Origin: Pseudactinotalea sp. HY158
GTDB lineage: Bacteria; Actinomycetota; Actinomycetes; Actinomycetales; Beutenbergiaceae
Direction of reading: 5' to 3'
Assembly: GCF_009660225.1 (NCBI RefSeq)
Contig: NZ_CP045920.1
Span: forward strand, 2,108,001 to 2,172,000
DNA: 64,000 nt
Shown: in pieces, positions 23,271-31,850 of the stretch
Layout: each line of letters starts with the position of its first letter
Position numbering within the stretch: the stretch's first letter is position 1
Notes under the pieces: generated by a model
Seen by the model: the letters and a program-made list of their open reading frames with translations, nothing else
Database searches by the model: none
What the model was told of the DNA's origin: nothing
Program-made: the position numbers and the translations under genes

Positions 23271-24443
23271 ATGACGCCGGTCGGCTGGATGGTGACGATC
23301 GCGGTGATCCTCATCGTGATCTCGGCCGCGTCCGCATGGCGCTTCCGCTCCCACCAGCCCCCTGTGCCGCCGCTGCCGCCACCGACTCCACTACCGCCCG
23401 CCGCCCGCCCGGTGGTTCCGGCGGTTCCCCCGATCCTGGCCTACGCCACCGACCGCCCGGACGAGCTCCTCGCGCTCGGGCTGCCCGCCGATCTCGACGC
23501 CCTCGGCACGACGATCCGATCGCTGCCCGACCAACTCGGTCGTCACACCGAGGGTCTGCTCGCAGCTATCGACGGCATGCACGCCACGCCGGGGGCGGTC
23601 GCTCGACTCGTGCGCGTCGATCCCTCGATGGCGACGGCGATCCAGCAGATCCACGGCCCCGGGATCCTGACGATCACGCGCGGGGAATCCGGTTCCTGGA
23701 CACATGCGGCCCGCCCTCGCTCGCTCGGCGACGAGGTGGTGAACGCGGCGGCGCTCGCCGGCGCGCTCACGGCGATGGCGATGCAGGCCCGGCTCGGCCG
23801 GATCGAGGATGGCATCGAGCGGATCGCCCGCCGGCTCGACGAGGTGGCGCGCGAGCAGCAGCCCGTGGCCGACGAGGAGCGTGAGGCGACGGCGACGCGG
23901 CTCTTCCACGTGCAGTCCGCGGCTCTCTCGGCCGGTGAGTTCACGTCGTCCGGCTGGGATCAGGTCGCGCACCTGGACGAGCAGATCCAGGCGGCCGCGG
24001 CCGCCGATCGCCGCCTTCTCGACGACGCCCTGGACGGGCTCGAACGGCTGGCCGGCGAATCGGTCGGGACCCAGACCCGCGAGATCGAGGCGGCCACGAG
24101 CACCGTGCTGCGACGGTACCGGGACTACGTCGACTCCTGTCGATCGTGGGCGCGGTTCTCGAGCCTGCGGCTGTGGCAGATGACGATCGCCGACGACCCG
24201 GCCCTGCCCGCCTACACCGAGCGCCTCGAGGCGTTCATCGCTGAATCCGGGGATCTGCGCGGCCACGGCGACCGGGTCCGGGAGCAGTTCGACCGGATGG
24301 GCGAGTTCACCGAGTACCTCCACCCCATCTCCCGCCGGCGCCTACCGCAGATACTCGAAACGCAGCGCAGCCGCTTCGCCGAGGTCGACTGGGCCCCGCT
24401 CATGGTCGACCACGACCTCGGCGATCCGGCACGCCGCTCCTGA
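23271..24443 (+). CDS. Hypothetical membrane-anchored protein
   Basis: 390 aa, no family recognised. One N-terminal membrane helix (MVTIAVILIVISAASAW) and a proline-rich linker (PPVPPLPPPTPLPPAARPVV) precede a cytosolic or periplasmic body rich in charged helices (ALTAMAMQARLGRIEDGIERIARRL; LDEQIQAAAAADRRLLDDALDGLERLAG) that probably forms coiled coils. A middle segment GILTITRGESGSWTHAARPRSLGDEVVN has a beta character. It could scaffold an envelope complex; no catalytic motif is visible. Confidence 0.75.
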   Translation: MTPVGWMVTIAVILIVISAASAWRFRSHQPPVPPLPPPTPLPPAARPVVPAVPPILAYATDRPDELLALGLPADLDALGTTIRSLPDQLGRHTEGLLAAIDGMHATPGAVARLVRVDPSMATAIQQIHGPGILTITRGESGSWTHAARPRSLGDEVVNAAALAGALTAMAMQARLGRIEDGIERIARRLDEVAREQQPVADEEREATATRLFHVQSAALSAGEFTSSGWDQVAHLDEQIQAAAAADRRLLDDALDGLERLAGESVGTQTREIEAATSTVLRRYRDYVDSCRSWARFSSLRLWQMTIADDPALPAYTERLEAFIAESGDLRGHGDRVREQFDRMGEFTEYLHPISRRRLPQILETQRSRFAEVDWAPLMVDHDLGDPARRS

Positions 24444-24489
24444 TCCCCGGCCCGCCCTGGATTCCGGCAGTCGCCCCGGTGGCCGCCGG

Positions 24490-25482
24490 TCAGTCGCCCA
24501 GCACCTCGCGGGCGGTGGCCACGTCGGTGATCATGATGTTCGCCCAGCCACCGAGCAACGCACCTCGGATCGCCTCGACCTTGCGGTGCCCCACGGCCAT
24601 GGCGATCCGGCGGGGGATGCCGAGCAACTGGGTGGAGTCGATGCCGAGCACCCGCTCGTCGATGCTCGAACGCACCGCGGCGCCCTGCGCGTCGAAGAAC
24701 CGCAGGCAGATGTCCCCGACCGCCCCGAGGCCGGTCAGTTCGGCGACGTCATGATCGTCGACCGCGGCCCCCGAGGAGGCGAGCAACGAGGACGGACGCA
24801 CAGTGCCGATCCCGGCCAGCAGCGTGGTGATGCCGCGCCATTCGTCGGTGACTCCGGCGAGGTAGCGATCGGTCATCATCGCGTCCCGGGTCTGGCGGGA
24901 GCCGACGAGCCCGGGAGTGGGAAAGAACTTGGGCTCGGCACCGGCCACCTGCGCCAGGCGTTCGGCCAGGCGGTTCGCCTGCACCTGCACGTCCGGGCGC
25001 CCCACGCCCCCGATGACCTGGACGACCGCGCCGGCCATCGGCGAGCGCGGCCGGGGAACCATGAGATTGACGGCGGCGAGCAGGGTCGAGGACCAGGACG
25101 AGACCCCGACCCGGTCGGAGCTGTTGAGGGTCGCCTCGAGGTACGTCGCACCGGCCGACCCCACGGCGGACATGACCGCATAGTCGTCGGTGCTGGCGGG
25201 CTCGGCCACGACCGCGTCGAGCAGGTCGAAGCGCGCGATCATCTCCGCCTCGAGATCCGAGCGCAGGCCTTTCGGGGAGAGGACGACGGTGCGTACGATC
25301 CCGTGGTCGTGCGCCTCCCGCACGAGGCGGGAGACACGGGACTGGGACAGTCCCAGCCGCTCGGCGATCTCCGGCTGCCGCATGCGGGCCTCGTAGTAGA
25401 GCTTGGCCACCTTGGTCATGAGGGCGAGCCGGGCGTCCTCACGGTCCGAGCCACCGCCCGATCCGACTTCCTCGGTTGCCAC
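24490..25482 (-). CDS. SorC/DeoR-type sugar-binding transcriptional regulator
   Basis: 330 aa. N-terminal HTH (KVAKLYYEARMRQPEIAERLGLSQSRVSRLVREAHDHGIV) typical of SorC regulators. The C-terminal sugar-binding domain is an isomerase-like Rossmann fold (VGVSSWSSTLLAAVN; AVVQVIGGVG; TPGLVGSRQTRDAMMTD; GLGAVGDICLRFFDAQG; RIAMAVGHRKVEAIRGALLGGWANIMITDVATAREV). Such regulators sense a phosphorylated sugar. It is divergent from the transketolase/kinase/ABC operon, which it very probably controls, with a phosphorylated intermediate as effector. Confidence 0.9.
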   Translation of the reverse strand: MATEEVGSGGGSDREDARLALMTKVAKLYYEARMRQPEIAERLGLSQSRVSRLVREAHDHGIVRTVVLSPKGLRSDLEAEMIARFDLLDAVVAEPASTDDYAVMSAVGSAGATYLEATLNSSDRVGVSSWSSTLLAAVNLMVPRPRSPMAGAVVQVIGGVGRPDVQVQANRLAERLAQVAGAEPKFFPTPGLVGSRQTRDAMMTDRYLAGVTDEWRGITTLLAGIGTVRPSSLLASSGAAVDDHDVAELTGLGAVGDICLRFFDAQGAAVRSSIDERVLGIDSTQLLGIPRRIAMAVGHRKVEAIRGALLGGWANIMITDVATAREVLGD

Positions 25483-25592
25483 CAGTCCATCCCCTCGTCA
25501 TTCGCGCCGGTCCGAGACACAGCATAGGCGAGCAACCGGGCCGATCGGCGGCAGCCGCCGCACCGGGCCGCACCGAGTTCTCATCACACCTC

Positions 25593-25623
25593 TTGACAAC
25601 CATCGAACGCCGTGGCCTACTAG
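25593..25623 (+). promoter_or_regulatory. Promoter of the split-transketolase operon
   Basis: A perfect TTGACA at 25593-25598 is followed by CCTACT (17-bp spacer) or TACTAG (19-bp spacer). It lies 25-50 bp before the first gene in the 163-bp divergent region shared with the SorC gene. The operator is not obvious. Confidence 0.55.
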
Positions 25624-25645
25624 ATGCATTGTTAGTCACCGATGA

Positions 25646-26536
25646 ATGGACATGCACATGCTAAGCGTCGACGAAGCGCAGGTAGCCCGCTGGCGAGGAC
25701 TCCGCGACGAGATCTCCCGGGCCGCCGCCGCCGAGAAGGTGAGCCTTCTCGCCGCGGAGGCCACCCGCCACCGTGCCGACAACCTCCGGACCATCGATGC
25801 CGCCCAGCAGGGCCACATCGGTGGAGACATGTCGATCACCGACGTGCTCACGACCCTCTACTACGCCGTGCTCGACATCGACCCGGGCGACCCCGACGCG
25901 GACGGTCGCGACCGCCTCGTGCTCTCCAAGGGGCACTGCGCGGCGGCCCTGTACACGGTGCTCTCCTCGTGCGGCTACTTCTCGCCGTCCGAGCTCCCCA
26001 CGTTCATGGCCCCCCTCTCGCCCCTCAACGGCCACCCGAACCGCCTCAAGGTGCCGGGGGTCGAGGCGAACACCGGCCCGCTCGGGCACGGTCTGCCGAT
26101 CGCCACCGGCATCGCCAAGGCGGCCAAGCTGCGCGGCGCCTCGAACCGGGTGTTCGTGCTGCTGGGCGACGGCGAACTGCAGGAGGGCAGCAACTGGGAG
26201 GCCTTCATGGCCGCCTCCCACTTCAAGCTGGACAATCTCGTCGCGGTGGTCGACCGGAACCGCCTCCAGCAGGGCGCCCGCACCGAGGACACGAACTCCC
26301 TCGACCCGCTGCCCGAGCGCCTGAGCGCCTTCGGCTGGGAGGTCCGCGAGATCGACGGGCACGACTTCACCCAGCTTCTCGCCGCATTCACCCCCTCGAC
26401 GAGCGGCCGTCCCGTCGCGGTCGTCGCCCACACGATCAAGGGCAAGGGCATCTCCTTCATGGAGGACGACGTCGCCTGGCATCACAAGGTCCCCTCGCCC
26501 GAGCAGGTCGAGGCCGCACTGAAGGAACTGGTATGA
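25646..26536 (+). CDS. Transketolase-like enzyme, N-terminal subunit
   Basis: 296 aa. Thiamine-diphosphate-binding half of a split transketolase: HIGGDMSITDVLTTLYYAVL, SKGHCAAALYTVL, GPLGHGLPIATGIAKAAKL and the TPP motif GDGELQEGSNWEAF...LDNLVAVVDRNRLQ. It pairs with the next gene (ATGA overlap) to make one active enzyme. Split transketolases in catabolic operons act on unusual ketose phosphates, for example apulose-4-phosphate, rather than in the core pentose pathway. Starts ATG 25646, 25652 and 25658 are all in frame; no clear ribosome site decides. Confidence 0.9.
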   Translation: MDMHMLSVDEAQVARWRGLRDEISRAAAAEKVSLLAAEATRHRADNLRTIDAAQQGHIGGDMSITDVLTTLYYAVLDIDPGDPDADGRDRLVLSKGHCAAALYTVLSSCGYFSPSELPTFMAPLSPLNGHPNRLKVPGVEANTGPLGHGLPIATGIAKAAKLRGASNRVFVLLGDGELQEGSNWEAFMAASHFKLDNLVAVVDRNRLQQGARTEDTNSLDPLPERLSAFGWEVREIDGHDFTQLLAAFTPSTSGRPVAVVAHTIKGKGISFMEDDVAWHHKVPSPEQVEAALKELV

Positions 26537-27498
26537 GCACCGCCACCCCCACCAAGGCCCCCGTCTACGACAACCGCGAGGCGTTCGCCGACGAACTCTG
26601 CGCCCTCGCCCGCGAGGACGAGCGCATCGTCGTCGTCTGCAACGACTCGGTCGGATCCAGCAAGCTCGGCGGCTTCCGCGAGGAGTTCGGGCCGCGGCTG
26701 GTCAACGTCGGCATCGCCGAGCAGAACATGGTCGGCGTCGGCGCCGGCCTGGCCAACGGCGGCCTGGTGCCGTTCGTCAGCAGCGCCGCGCCGTTCCTCA
26801 CGGGCCGCTCCCTCGAGCAGGTCAAGGCCGACATCGCCTACAGCCAGTACCCGGTGATCCTCTGCGGCCAGAGCACCGGCATGGCCTACGGCGAACTCGG
26901 CCCGACCCACCACTCCGTGGAGGACCTCTCGTGGCTGCGCGCGCTGCCCGGCCTCGACATCGTCGTGCCCGCGGACCGCGCCGAGACCCGCCAGGCGGTG
27001 CGCCTGGCCGCCGCCCGGCCCGGCCCCACCTACATCCGCGTGGGCCGCTTCAAGGTCCCCGACGTCACCCCCGAGGGCCACGTGCTCGAACGCGGGCGCT
27101 GGAGCATCCTGCGGGAGGGCGCCGACGTCGCACTCGTGGCGACCGGAACGATGGTCCACGGTGCACTCGTCGCCGCCGAGACCCTCGCCGCCTCCGGCAT
27201 CGAGGCGACCGTCGTCAACGCCGCCTACATCGCCCCCCTGGACCTCGACCTCCTCGACGAGCTCGCCGGCCGGGTCGAGGCGATCGTGTCGGTGGAGGAG
27301 GCGACCCTCTCCGGTGGACTCGGGGCCGCGGTCGCGAGCCGCATCGCCCAGCGCCCCACGACCCGTCCGGCCGTGCGCCTGCTCGGCGTCCACGACGAGT
27401 TCGCCCCGACCGGATCGAACGAGTTCCTCCTCGACTACTTCGGCCTCACGCCGGAGAAGATCGTCGAGGCGAGCACCGAGGCCCTGCGCCATGCCTAG
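26533..27498 (+). CDS. Transketolase-like enzyme, C-terminal subunit
   Basis: 321 aa. Pyrimidine-binding and C-terminal domains of transketolase: FADELCALAREDERIVVVCNDS, RLVNVGIAEQNMVGVGAGLANGG (catalytic Glu of the EQN motif), STGMAYGELGPTHHSVEDLSWLRALPG and C-terminal LLDELAGRVEAIVSVEEATLSGGLG. Coupled to the first subunit by ATGA and overlapping the kinase gene by 8 nt. Together they transfer a two-carbon unit between sugar phosphates. Confidence 0.9.
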   Translation: MSTATPTKAPVYDNREAFADELCALAREDERIVVVCNDSVGSSKLGGFREEFGPRLVNVGIAEQNMVGVGAGLANGGLVPFVSSAAPFLTGRSLEQVKADIAYSQYPVILCGQSTGMAYGELGPTHHSVEDLSWLRALPGLDIVVPADRAETRQAVRLAAARPGPTYIRVGRFKVPDVTPEGHVLERGRWSILREGADVALVATGTMVHGALVAAETLAASGIEATVVNAAYIAPLDLDLLDELAGRVEAIVSVEEATLSGGLGAAVASRIAQRPTTRPAVRLLGVHDEFAPTGSNEFLLDYFGLTPEKIVEASTEALRHA

Positions 27499-28957
27499 CA
27501 CGGGGTACGTTCTGGCGATCGACCAGGGCACCAGCTCGACGAAGGCGGTCGTGGTCACGGCGGACGGTCGCGTGCGCGCCGGCGCCAGCGTGCCCCTGAC
27601 CGCCGAGAGCCCCCGGCCGGGCTGGGTGGAGCAGGACCCGGACCGGGTGCTCGCGAGCGTCGTCGAGGCGGCGCGGGCCACGGCCGAGAGCGTCGGGCAC
27701 CCGCCGGTCGCGCTCGCCCTGAGCAGCCAGCGTGAGTCCGCGCTCGCGTGGGATCCCCACGGCGAGCCGTGCTCGCCCGTCATCGGCTGGCAGGACCGGC
27801 GCACCTCCTCCCGCGCCGAGGAACTGGCCGAGGACGCCGACGACGTCCGCCGGCGCACCGGGCTCCCCCTCGACCCGATGTTCTCCGCGCTCAAGTTCGA
27901 GTGGATCCTCGATCGCTGGGACGCGGATCGCACACGGGCACGGGCGGGCGACCTGCGCCTGGGGACCGTCGACTCCTTCCTCATGCGGCGCCTGACCGGC
28001 ACCGATCAGATCGAGCTCGGCAACGCCGGCCGCACCCAGGTGCTCAACATCGACACGGCGCACTGGGACGACGCCCTGTGCGACCTGTTCTCGATCCCTC
28101 CGCAGTCACTGCCCCCGCTCGCCCGCTCGAACGCCGCTCCGCGGCTGACCGAGGAGATCTTCCCGGGCGCGACCGGGGTGCCCGTGGCAGCCGTGCTCGG
28201 CGACTCCCACGCCGCGCTCTTCGCGCACGCGGCCCGCGACCCCGAGGCCGTCAAGGTCACCTACGGGACCGGCTCGTCGATCATGGGCCTGACCTCCGGC
28301 CCGGTCGAGGCGGAGACCGGCCTCGCGCGCACGATCGCGTGGGACACCGGCACGCCGGCCCGCGCCTTCGAGGGAAACATCCTCGCCACGGGGGCCACGC
28401 TCGTGTGGCTGAGCTCGATCCTCGATCGGTCCCCCGTCGAACTCGCCGCACTCGCCCGGACCGTCCCGGACTCCGGCGGAGTGGATCTCGTGCCCGCGTT
28501 CGCCGGACTCGGCGCACCGTGGTGGGACACCCGGGCGGTCGGGCTCATCAGCGGCTTCGACCTCGGCGCCACGACGGCGCACCTCGCCCGCGCCGCGCTC
28601 GAATCCATCCCGCTCCAGATCGAGGACGTCCTGACCCGAGCGGATTCGGTGGCGGGACGCCGGCCCCGCGTCTACGTCGACGGCGGCCCCGCCGGGAACG
28701 ACTGGCTCATGCAGCGCCAGGCGGACCTGAGCGATCGCACCGTCGTGCGGCCCGCGAGCACGGGCCTGTCCGGCATCGGCGCCGCGTACCTCGCGGGCCT
28801 GACCGTCGACCTCTGGGACGAGGCCGCCCTGCGGGGGCTCGCAATCGAGTCCGACAGCTTCGACCCGGCACCGACCGCGGCCGACCACGACCGACGCCGG
28901 CAGTGGGCACGCGCACTCGACCGATCCCGCCACGAACCCTCCGGGCACCGACAGTAA
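27491..28957 (+). CDS. FGGY-family carbohydrate kinase
   Basis: 488 aa. LAIDQGTSSTKAVVV is the N-terminal phosphate loop of FGGY kinases; WVEQDP, GWQDRRT and the C-terminal AFAGLGAPWWDTRAVGLISGFD plus VDGGPAGNDWLMQRQADL are glycerol-kinase-like substrate and ATP motifs. It should phosphorylate a sugar, ketose or polyol for the neighbouring transketolase or SDRs. An apulose- or tetrulose-type ketose kinase would fit the operon, but the substrate cannot be fixed by sequence alone. Start overlaps the previous gene. Confidence 0.9.
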   Translation: MPSTGYVLAIDQGTSSTKAVVVTADGRVRAGASVPLTAESPRPGWVEQDPDRVLASVVEAARATAESVGHPPVALALSSQRESALAWDPHGEPCSPVIGWQDRRTSSRAEELAEDADDVRRRTGLPLDPMFSALKFEWILDRWDADRTRARAGDLRLGTVDSFLMRRLTGTDQIELGNAGRTQVLNIDTAHWDDALCDLFSIPPQSLPPLARSNAAPRLTEEIFPGATGVPVAAVLGDSHAALFAHAARDPEAVKVTYGTGSSIMGLTSGPVEAETGLARTIAWDTGTPARAFEGNILATGATLVWLSSILDRSPVELAALARTVPDSGGVDLVPAFAGLGAPWWDTRAVGLISGFDLGATTAHLARAALESIPLQIEDVLTRADSVAGRRPRVYVDGGPAGNDWLMQRQADLSDRTVVRPASTGLSGIGAAYLAGLTVDLWDEAALRGLAIESDSFDPAPTAADHDRRRQWARALDRSRHEPSGHRQ

Positions 28958-28967
28958 AGGATTCACA

Positions 28968-29777
28968 ATGCCAAGCACCGACTTCTCCGCGCTCTTCGCG
29001 GGACACTTCACCGGCAGGCGAGTCGTCGTCATGGGCGGCGCCCGCGGGATCGGGGCCGACATCGGCGAGGGGTTCGCCCGGGCCGGGGCCAGCGTGCTCC
29101 TGACCGACCTGACCCCCGCCGTCCTCGACACGGCTTCGGCCCTGAACGAGACCGGGCTCGACGTGACCGGCCTCGTGGCCGATGCCACGGACGAGGACGA
29201 CGTCGCCGGCGTCTTCGCGCACGTGCGGTCCGAGTGGGGCTCGCTCGACGTCCTGGTCAACAATGCCGGCATCATCACGATCAGCCGCCTCGAGGAGACG
29301 AGTACCGAGGACTTCGCCAAGGTGCTCGCCGTCAACACGACGGCCCAGTTCCTCGCCGCCCGCGAGGCGCTGTCGCTGCTCCGGGCCGCGGGCGGGGGCA
29401 GCATCCTCAACGCCGCCTCCGGCCAGGCACGTGAGGGCTTCATCTTCACCCCGAGCTACGCCGCCTCGAAGTTCGGCGTCATGGGCATGACACAGTCGCT
29501 CGCCAAGGAGCTCGCCCCCGAGAACATCCGTGTCAACGCCTATTGCCCGGGCATCGTCGAGACGGAGATGTGGGAGTACAACGACCGCGAATGGGGTCGC
29601 CTCATCGGCGGCTACGAGCCCGGCGAGTACATCCGCAACGCCATCGAATCGATCCCCCTCGGCCGCGCCGCCTCCGGTGCGGACATCGCGCACGCCCTCA
29701 TGTTCCTCGCCTCCGACGCCGGTACGTACATCACCGGACAGGCGCTGAACATCGACGGCGGCATGTTCATGAACTGA
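28968..29777 (+). CDS. SDR-family sugar/polyol dehydrogenase
   Basis: 269 aa. GGARGIGADIG nucleotide loop, D in LLTDLTP (suggesting NAD preference), VNNAGI, S...YAASKFGVMGMTQSLAKELAP catalytic block and the C-terminal GQALNIDGGMFMN. The glycine loop has MGGARGIG in place of VTGGxxGIG. An AAAGGA ribosome site precedes the ATG. Within the operon it probably oxidises a sugar alcohol or sugar before the kinase step. Confidence 0.88.
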   Translation: MPSTDFSALFAGHFTGRRVVVMGGARGIGADIGEGFARAGASVLLTDLTPAVLDTASALNETGLDVTGLVADATDEDDVAGVFAHVRSEWGSLDVLVNNAGIITISRLEETSTEDFAKVLAVNTTAQFLAAREALSLLRAAGGGSILNAASGQAREGFIFTPSYAASKFGVMGMTQSLAKELAPENIRVNAYCPGIVETEMWEYNDREWGRLIGGYEPGEYIRNAIESIPLGRAASGADIAHALMFLASDAGTYITGQALNIDGGMFMN

Positions 29778-29809
29778 CCCCAGACGCATCGCAACGGAGC
29801 GCACCCCAG

Positions 29810-30805
29810 ATGTCTACAACGATCGACACCACCCCCACGACCCAGGCCACCGGCCGGCCGACACCGCATTGGTACACCCGGCTCACGGGATCCGGCGGAG
29901 CCTTCGTCGGCCTCGCCGCACTCTTCGTCGTCCTGTCGCTGACGACCCCCGGCTTCTTCAGCAGCTCGAACCTGCTCAACGTGCTCGACCAGGCGACCGT
30001 GCTCTCGGTCATCGCCGTCGGCGCCACGGCCGTCATCATCACCGGCGGGATCGACCTCTCGGTCGGCTCCGTGCTCGCCCTGAGCACGATGGTGCTCGGC
30101 TGGCTCAGCCACGACGGCGGCTTCCCGATGTGGATCGCCATCCTCGCGGCCCTGGCCACCGGCGCCCTCGCCGGACTGGCGAACGGCCTGGGCGTCACCC
30201 TCGGAAAGCTCCCGCCGTTCATCGCGACCCTCGCGATGTTCTCGATCGCACGCGGGCTCGCCAACCTCATCACCGACGGCCGCCAGATCATCGGCTACCC
30301 GGACTGGTTCTTCCAGCTGTCCTCGAACCGCTACATCGGCGTGCTCTCCGTGACGGTGCTCGTCATGATCGTCACGTTCGCCATCGGCGGGATCTACCTC
30401 AAGCGCCGCCCCGGCGGCCGCTCCCTCTACGCCATCGGCGGCGGGAAGGACGTCGCCCGGCTGGCCGGGCTCAAGGTCAAGAAGATCACGACCATGACCT
30501 ACGTCTGGGCGGGCCTGCTCGCCGGGCTCGGCGGGGTCATCCTCGCGACCCGACTCAACTCCTCCCAGCCGTCCGCGGGCACGGGCCTGGAGCTCGACGT
30601 GATCGCCGCGGTCGTCATCGGCGGCGCGAGCCTCAACGGCGGCACCGGCCGGATCGCCGGAACCATCGCGGGCGTGTTCATCATGGGCATGCTCCGCAAC
30701 GGCCTCAACCTCCTCGGGGTCTCCCCGTTCCTGCAGCAGATCTTCATCGGCCTCGTCATCGCCCTGGCCGTCATGGCCGACGTCCTCCAGCGCCGCACGA
30801 AGTAG
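29810..30805 (+). CDS. Ribose-type sugar ABC transporter permease (RbsC-like)
   Basis: 331 aa. An integral membrane protein with about ten helices and the RbsC/BPD_transp_2 signature: ITGGIDLSVGSVLALSTMVLGW, GKLPPFIATLAMFSIARGLANLITDG and AIGGGKDVARLAGLKVKKITTMTY (the cytoplasmic EAA-like loop). Forms the channel with the RbsB- and RbsA-like proteins encoded next, to import the operon substrate. Confidence 0.92.
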   Translation: MSTTIDTTPTTQATGRPTPHWYTRLTGSGGAFVGLAALFVVLSLTTPGFFSSSNLLNVLDQATVLSVIAVGATAVIITGGIDLSVGSVLALSTMVLGWLSHDGGFPMWIAILAALATGALAGLANGLGVTLGKLPPFIATLAMFSIARGLANLITDGRQIIGYPDWFFQLSSNRYIGVLSVTVLVMIVTFAIGGIYLKRRPGGRSLYAIGGGKDVARLAGLKVKKITTMTYVWAGLLAGLGGVILATRLNSSQPSAGTGLELDVIAAVVIGGASLNGGTGRIAGTIAGVFIMGMLRNGLNLLGVSPFLQQIFIGLVIALAVMADVLQRRTK

Positions 30806-30865
30806 AGCGCCCGCGCGACACCTCGCGCATCCCCGATCCACACCATTCACTCGAAGGAGAGCACT

Positions 30866-31822
30866 ATGAACCTCAGGTCCCGCGCCTCGCGCGCACTCAT
30901 CGCCGGAATCGCCGGCATCACGCTCCTCGGCGGCTGCGCCCTGACCCAGGCCGGCGAGAGCGACGACACGATCAGCATCGGCCTGGCCGTGGCCAACCAG
31001 CAGGCGGACTTCTTCAACCAGATCCGCGAGGCCGTGCAGGCCCGGGGCGCCGAGGACGGCGTCGAGGTGATCCTCTCCGACGCCGGCGGCGACGCGAACC
31101 GGCAGGTGAGCCAGATCCAGGACTTCATCACCCAGAAGGTCGACGCGATCATCTACATCCCGGCCGGCGCCACCGCCGCGTCCGTCCCGATCCGCGATGC
31201 GCACGAAGCCGGCATCCCCGTGGTGACGGTCGACCGCAACCCGGAGGAGGAACCGGGCGACACGTTCATCGCGACGGACAGCGTCGCCGCGGCCAAGGCC
31301 CTCGGTGACTGGGTCGTCGAGCAGACCGGCGGCGAGGGCAGACTCGGGGTCATCCAGGGCCAGATCGGCACCACCCCCGAGATCGCCCGAAACAAGGGCT
31401 TCGAGGAGGCCCTCGAGGGATCCGACATCACCGAGGTCGCCCGTCAGGCCTCGCAGGGATGGCACCAGGACGAGGGCTTCAACATCGCCCAGGACATGCT
31501 CCAGGCCAACCCCGACATCGACATCATCTTCGGCCGCGCCGACGCCCTCGCCCTGGGGGCCGCCGAGGCCGCCCGCGCCGCCGGCTACAGCCCGGAGGAC
31601 ATCCTCATCGTCGGGTTCGACGGCGACGTCGCGGGCCTCGAGGCGGTTCGTGACGGCGTCATCGACGCGACCGTGACCCAGCAGACCCAGCTCATGGGCG
31701 GCCTCGCCTTCGACTCGGCCATCAAGCTGATCGACGGGAAGGACGTCCCCGCCGAGCAGCTCCAGGAAGGCATCGTCACGACACCCGAGAACGTCGAGCC
31801 CTTCATCGAACAGCACCCGTGA
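30866..31822 (+). CDS. Sugar ABC transporter substrate-binding lipoprotein (RbsB-like)
   Basis: 318 aa. Lipobox ITLLGGC at the N-terminus gives a membrane-tethered binding protein. The body is a periplasmic-binding type-1 fold (ISIGLAVANQQADFFNQIREAVQ, IQDFITQKVDAIIYIPA, GIPVVTVDRNP, RADALALGAAEAARAAG, ILIVGFDGD). A strong GAAGGAGAG lies before the ATG. It captures the sugar or polyol that the operon degrades. Gene order permease, binding protein, ATPase differs from the classical rbs order. Confidence 0.92.
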   Translation: MNLRSRASRALIAGIAGITLLGGCALTQAGESDDTISIGLAVANQQADFFNQIREAVQARGAEDGVEVILSDAGGDANRQVSQIQDFITQKVDAIIYIPAGATAASVPIRDAHEAGIPVVTVDRNPEEEPGDTFIATDSVAAAKALGDWVVEQTGGEGRLGVIQGQIGTTPEIARNKGFEEALEGSDITEVARQASQGWHQDEGFNIAQDMLQANPDIDIIFGRADALALGAAEAARAAGYSPEDILIVGFDGDVAGLEAVRDGVIDATVTQQTQLMGGLAFDSAIKLIDGKDVPAEQLQEGIVTTPENVEPFIEQHP

Positions 31823-31850
31823 TCGGACGCCGACGCGCAAGGAGACCATC

